NCBI GenBank assembly: GCA_014529385.2
Contig: CM043945.1
Coordinates: 96,016,612-96,078,611 of the forward strand
Direction: 5' to 3'
Source of the DNA: Adiantum capillus-veneris
Taxonomy: Eukaryota > Streptophyta > Polypodiopsida > Polypodiales > Pteridaceae
Length of the DNA: 62,000 nucleotides
Shown here: positions 59,401 through 62,000 of the stretch, piece after piece
How positions within the stretch are numbered: position 1 is the stretch's first letter
How the letters are laid out: every line of letters starts with the position of its first letter
Program-made: the position numbers and the translations under genes
The notes under the pieces: model-generated
The model's input: only the letters and a program-made list of their open reading frames with translations
What the model was told of the DNA's origin: nothing
Database searches by the model: none

Positions 59401-60104
59401 GGACACCTGGACTTTGGGTGAAGACTTTTTCCACCCCGGTTATATAAATAAGGAATGGGTGCCATTTTTCACCCTTGTATAGGTGGTCTTGAGACAAGTT
59501 AGTATTGGTCAGTGATACTTTAAAATGACAGTACCTTGTCTTAAGTTTAAAGATGTCTATTTTCTGAAAGAATGTCTTCAATACTGTTTTCAGAGGTTGT
59601 CTTAAGGAAATGTAGTTTGAAAAGTTAAAAAGGAATCATTGTTTTAATTGTGGAAAGAATGTGGTAGTAATTAAACAACAATAGAATCATGTGTGAGTGT
59701 AGGGTGGTAAGTATGGATTGACTAAGGTTGTCAATCATGGACGGGTGAACCTGAGTTAGTCAGGTAACTATCCATTCCCGCGCACTAAAACGTTTAGAAA
59801 CTTCTTCGGACGAGGAATCCACCAGCGGCTGTGCCCTCACATATGCTAGGGGGAAAAAAGCATTGGCTAAGGAAACCTTAATCTAAAGGATGAAGATATA
59901 GGGCCGGAATTTTTTTTATAGGGTCCCGTTTCCACTGCGAGACAGGACTGGGTCTCTTCTAGGGCTATAAACCTAAACCATTGCCAATGGTAAGGGTGAA
60001 TTCCCTGGAATTTTTCTTGTTTAAAGACTTTGACTTTAGTAGGCCTAGAGACTTGTCAATGGTACCATCCCGCTTTTGGTGTCGGTGGGTTTGGAGACCT
60101 TACA
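56448..60104 (+). repeat. 5' LTR (3,657 bp) of plus-strand chromovirus
   Basis: The LTR starts TGTAAGGT and ends ACCTTACA, an exact 8-base inverted tip pair. A TATA box GCTATAAAAGG lies near 56,917, so most of the LTR is transcribed R-U5. The region 57,330-58,330 consists of diverged tandem repeats of about 115-120 bases (GTTAATTAGGTGT, TGATAATTAGGAGAAGCTCA). The start matches the 3' LTR at 61,524 with a few percent of differences. It lies within the 5' LTR of the minus-strand relative. Confidence 0.9.
58834..59028 (+). CDS. LTR-embedded gag N-terminus (plus element)
   Basis: ATG at 58,834 opens MAPKRTRGNPLIEEE, a basic SNKRNKAT run, GPSHRPTEESLRAL and MDKQSQ. At the position of the CAG|GTGGG splice site in the minus-strand copies this one has CAG|ATGGA, so the donor is lost and the frame runs on to a stop at 59,026. 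Confidence 0.5.
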   Translation: MAPKRTRGNPLIEEEHVSNKRNKATNDHEAGPSHRPTEESLRALAPQHMDKQSQMDFYYVINSF

Positions 60105-60106
60105 AG

Positions 60107-60118
60107 TGGTATCAGAGC
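60107..60118 (+). promoter_or_regulatory. Primer-binding site (initiator tRNA-Met type)
   Basis: TGGTATCAGAGC lies two bases after the LTR end. This is the standard initiator tRNA-Met primer sequence for plant Ty3/gypsy and copia elements. Confidence 0.95.
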
Positions 60119-60192
60119 ATGATTTAATAAGGTCCTGACCTTAGGAGGGTAAAAGTTGGCAAATAGACACAAGTTGTATTGCATTTTTAATT

Positions 60193-61488
60193 ATGGTATA
60201 TTGTGAAATGAAACTCTCCCTATCAATACAGGAGTTAAAGGATTTAATCCTTTATGAAGGACATAACGCTCCAGTTGCCGACCATCCTGGGTATGCAAAG
60301 ACCCTTAATGCCATAAGGAAAAGCTATTTCTGGCCAAGAATGAAGGGAGATATACTCCGTTACATCAGACAATGTCTTTCCTGTCAAAGGATTAAGGCTG
60401 AACGAATAATGATGCCAGGAAAACTTCAACCTTTAGACATTCCTCAAATGAAGTGGGAACTCATTAGCATGGACTTTGTAGCAGGCCTTCCCACTGTTCA
60501 AGGGGGTTACGACTCCATTATGGTGGTAGTAGATATGTTCACTAAAGTCTCCCGCTTGATGCCTGTAAAAACAACTTACACTACATCAGACATAAGCCAT
60601 CTCTTTATCAAAGAGATCTTCAGATTACACGCGCTTCCTAAGAGAATAGTCAGTGACAGAGACACAAAATTCACTTCAAAATTCTGGAAAGCTTTGTTTG
60701 AATCCTTAGGTACTTAGCTATGTTTCAGTACATCCTATCACCCCCAGACAGAAAGAGTGAACCAAGTTATTGAAGACATCCTTAGAGCCTGTGGTAGGGA
60801 ACCCCGGAAATGGATCCAATGTCTTCCTCTGGTGAAACTCGCCTATAACTCTTCCTTTCATCAAAGCATTGGGATGTCACCATTCAATGCTCTTTATGGG
60901 CATGAGTGTATATCACCCCTAAATTTTTCTGACCCTACTACAAGAGTAGAAGCTTCAAAGCAAATGTTGGAGGAGATGGATGCTCAAACCAAATCCATAA
61001 GGCAAGACATTCAGGTAGCCAAGGATCGCCAGAAACAATATACTGATAAAAAACGGTCTGATCGGGTTTTCAAACAAGGAGATAAAGTATTCCTAAGGGT
61101 TCGGCCAAAAAGAAGCACTCTATCCTTGGGAAAATACAAAAAACTAAGCCCCAGATATTGTGGACCATATGAAGTGATTAAAGTAATCAGTGATCAATCT
61201 TATAAACTAAAATTTCCTGAGCACCTCAAGGTCCATAATGTATTCCATATCATTCTTCTAAAACCTTACATCCCAAATCCAAATCATACTCTAGATGACG
61301 AACAAATTGTGATGCAAAAGCAAGGAATTCTTGAACTCCAACTAGATTGTATTCTCGACACTAGGCAAAGGAGTCTGAGAAACATGGTTATCAGAGAATA
61401 TTTGGTCAAATGGAAGGACTACCCTACCGAGGACGCCACCTGGGAGGATGAAGTATCCCTTCACAAGGATTTTCCCAATTTCGGTTGA
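60193..61488 (+). pseudogene. Chromovirus integrase with chromodomain (internal deletion)
   Basis: Directly after the primer site the frame enters integrase: HHCC zinc site (HPGYAKTLNAIRKSYFWPRM, CLSCQRIK), SMDFVAGLPTV with the first Asp and SDRDTKFTSKFW with the second. A TAG at 60,716-60,718 is followed by YHPQTERVNQVIEDILRAC, where the usual DGQT is missing next to the Glu region. Then come the GPYEVIKVI C-terminal domain and a chromodomain with LVKWKDYPTEDATWEDE, ending at 61,488. Gag core, protease, reverse transcriptase and RNase H are absent, so an internal deletion removed them. It cannot move by itself. Confidence 0.9.
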
Positions 61489-61523
61489 GATGAGGACATC
61501 TCAAATCCTTAAGTTGGGGTGAT

Positions 61524-62000
61524 TGTAAGGTTTCCAGTTTTCGAAACCTTAAAAATTGTACAAAGCTTGCAAAACTTAATAAAAACACTAGTGAAGAATT
61601 CCAAACACTATTAATTTTGGTATTTTTGGAATCATAAGCAGAGCTTTACTATGTTTAGAAATTTTCAGAATCTGAATTTGATAAAAACTAGAACAGTTAT
61701 GGTCCTGGAAAATTACAATAGAAATTCAATTAGTAACAAAAATTGGATGGTTCCAGTATTAATCATTAGCAAAGACTCTTTACACTAAGGTTCTAGAATT
61801 AGCTAGAAATTTCCAATTTTCATCATTAAGGATCTGCAAAAATCAACCAAGTAAATCTTGGAAGGTATGGGAGGAGTGTGGAAGCTGGGAAAACTTGCCA
61901 AGGATAATGATAGCTGAAAATGGCGCAAAATGCAAGCTGGGGGGTTGCTTGGAATGTGGAAAAATTGCCAGGTGCCCAGAAAAAGCTATAAAAGGACCCC
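61524..62000 (+). repeat. 3' LTR of plus-strand chromovirus (cut by window end)
   Basis: It starts TGTAAGGTTTCCAG after the polypurine region TTAAGTTGGGGTGAT and follows the 5' LTR through the TATA box (GCTATAAAAGGACCCC) at the window edge. The target duplication cannot be checked. Confidence 0.9.

Overview
The window reads as nuclear DNA from a land plant with a large, repeat-packed genome. Plant LTR retrotransposons (Ty1/copia, Ty3/gypsy chromoviruses, a Tat/Athila-like LTR) lie among AT-rich spacers, long CT/GA microsatellites and satellite arrays. Two of the decayed DDE-type transposase genes belong to families I associate with mosses, ferns, lycophytes and invertebrates rather than flowering plants, so a fern or another non-flowering plant is my weak guess. 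I found no ordinary single-copy host gene, no tRNA or rRNA gene and no CRISPR array.

Layout. 1-6424: spacer with a purine tract, degenerate repeats and a plus-strand transposase-like fragment (about 5740-6400). 6425-15500: the most interesting part, two tandem copies (A about 6425-11040, B about 11041-15500) of a two-gene unit. A plus-strand gene of unknown function converges on a minus-strand Ulp1/C48-type cysteine protease gene. Copy A is broken and split by a 799-bp solo LTR with a 5-bp target duplication. Copy B keeps a protease frame that I can assemble from five exons with matching splice phases (471 aa). Directly upstream of it, on the same strand, lies a 145-codon histone H3-like reading frame with two nonsense codons. 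15557-16192: an exact 106-bp-period array of imperfect palindromes related to hairpins inside introns of both protease copies. 16.3-17.0 kb: a small hypothetical ORF. 17.3-19.7 kb: a truncated copia element (minus). 19.76-21.35 kb: an unrecognised broken plus-strand gene.

21.5-28.0 kb: a decayed minus-strand transposase-like gene (I) split by a complete 4,047-bp non-autonomous LTR element with 177-bp LTRs. 28.06-31.05 kb: one Tat/Athila-like LTR with its primer-binding site and leader. 31.7-42.0 kb: a second decayed minus-strand DDE transposase-like gene (II) with a C-terminal SH3-like tail, split by a Ty3/gypsy chromovirus (32.39-39.17 kb or beyond) and carrying an in-frame CT microsatellite. 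42.6-48.5 kb: satellite arrays built on a GGACAAGTGGTGGACCT motif, with a perfect double fold-back palindrome at 45,584-45,709. 48.5-56.4 kb: a minus-strand Ty3/gypsy chromovirus with a 4.1-kb LTR. 56.4-62.0 kb: a plus-strand relative inserted into it, with 3.66-kb LTRs. In this family the apparent start of gag lies inside the LTR.

How it fits together. Almost everything is mobile DNA at different stages of decay, nested several layers deep. The candidate new system is the H3-like / C48 protease / unknown-protein unit with its palindrome array. If the unit was mobile, it paired a chromatin mimic (H3 tail position 4 still Lys, position 9 no longer Lys) with a SUMO-protease-like enzyme. That interpretation is inference; the reading frames and repeats are directly visible.
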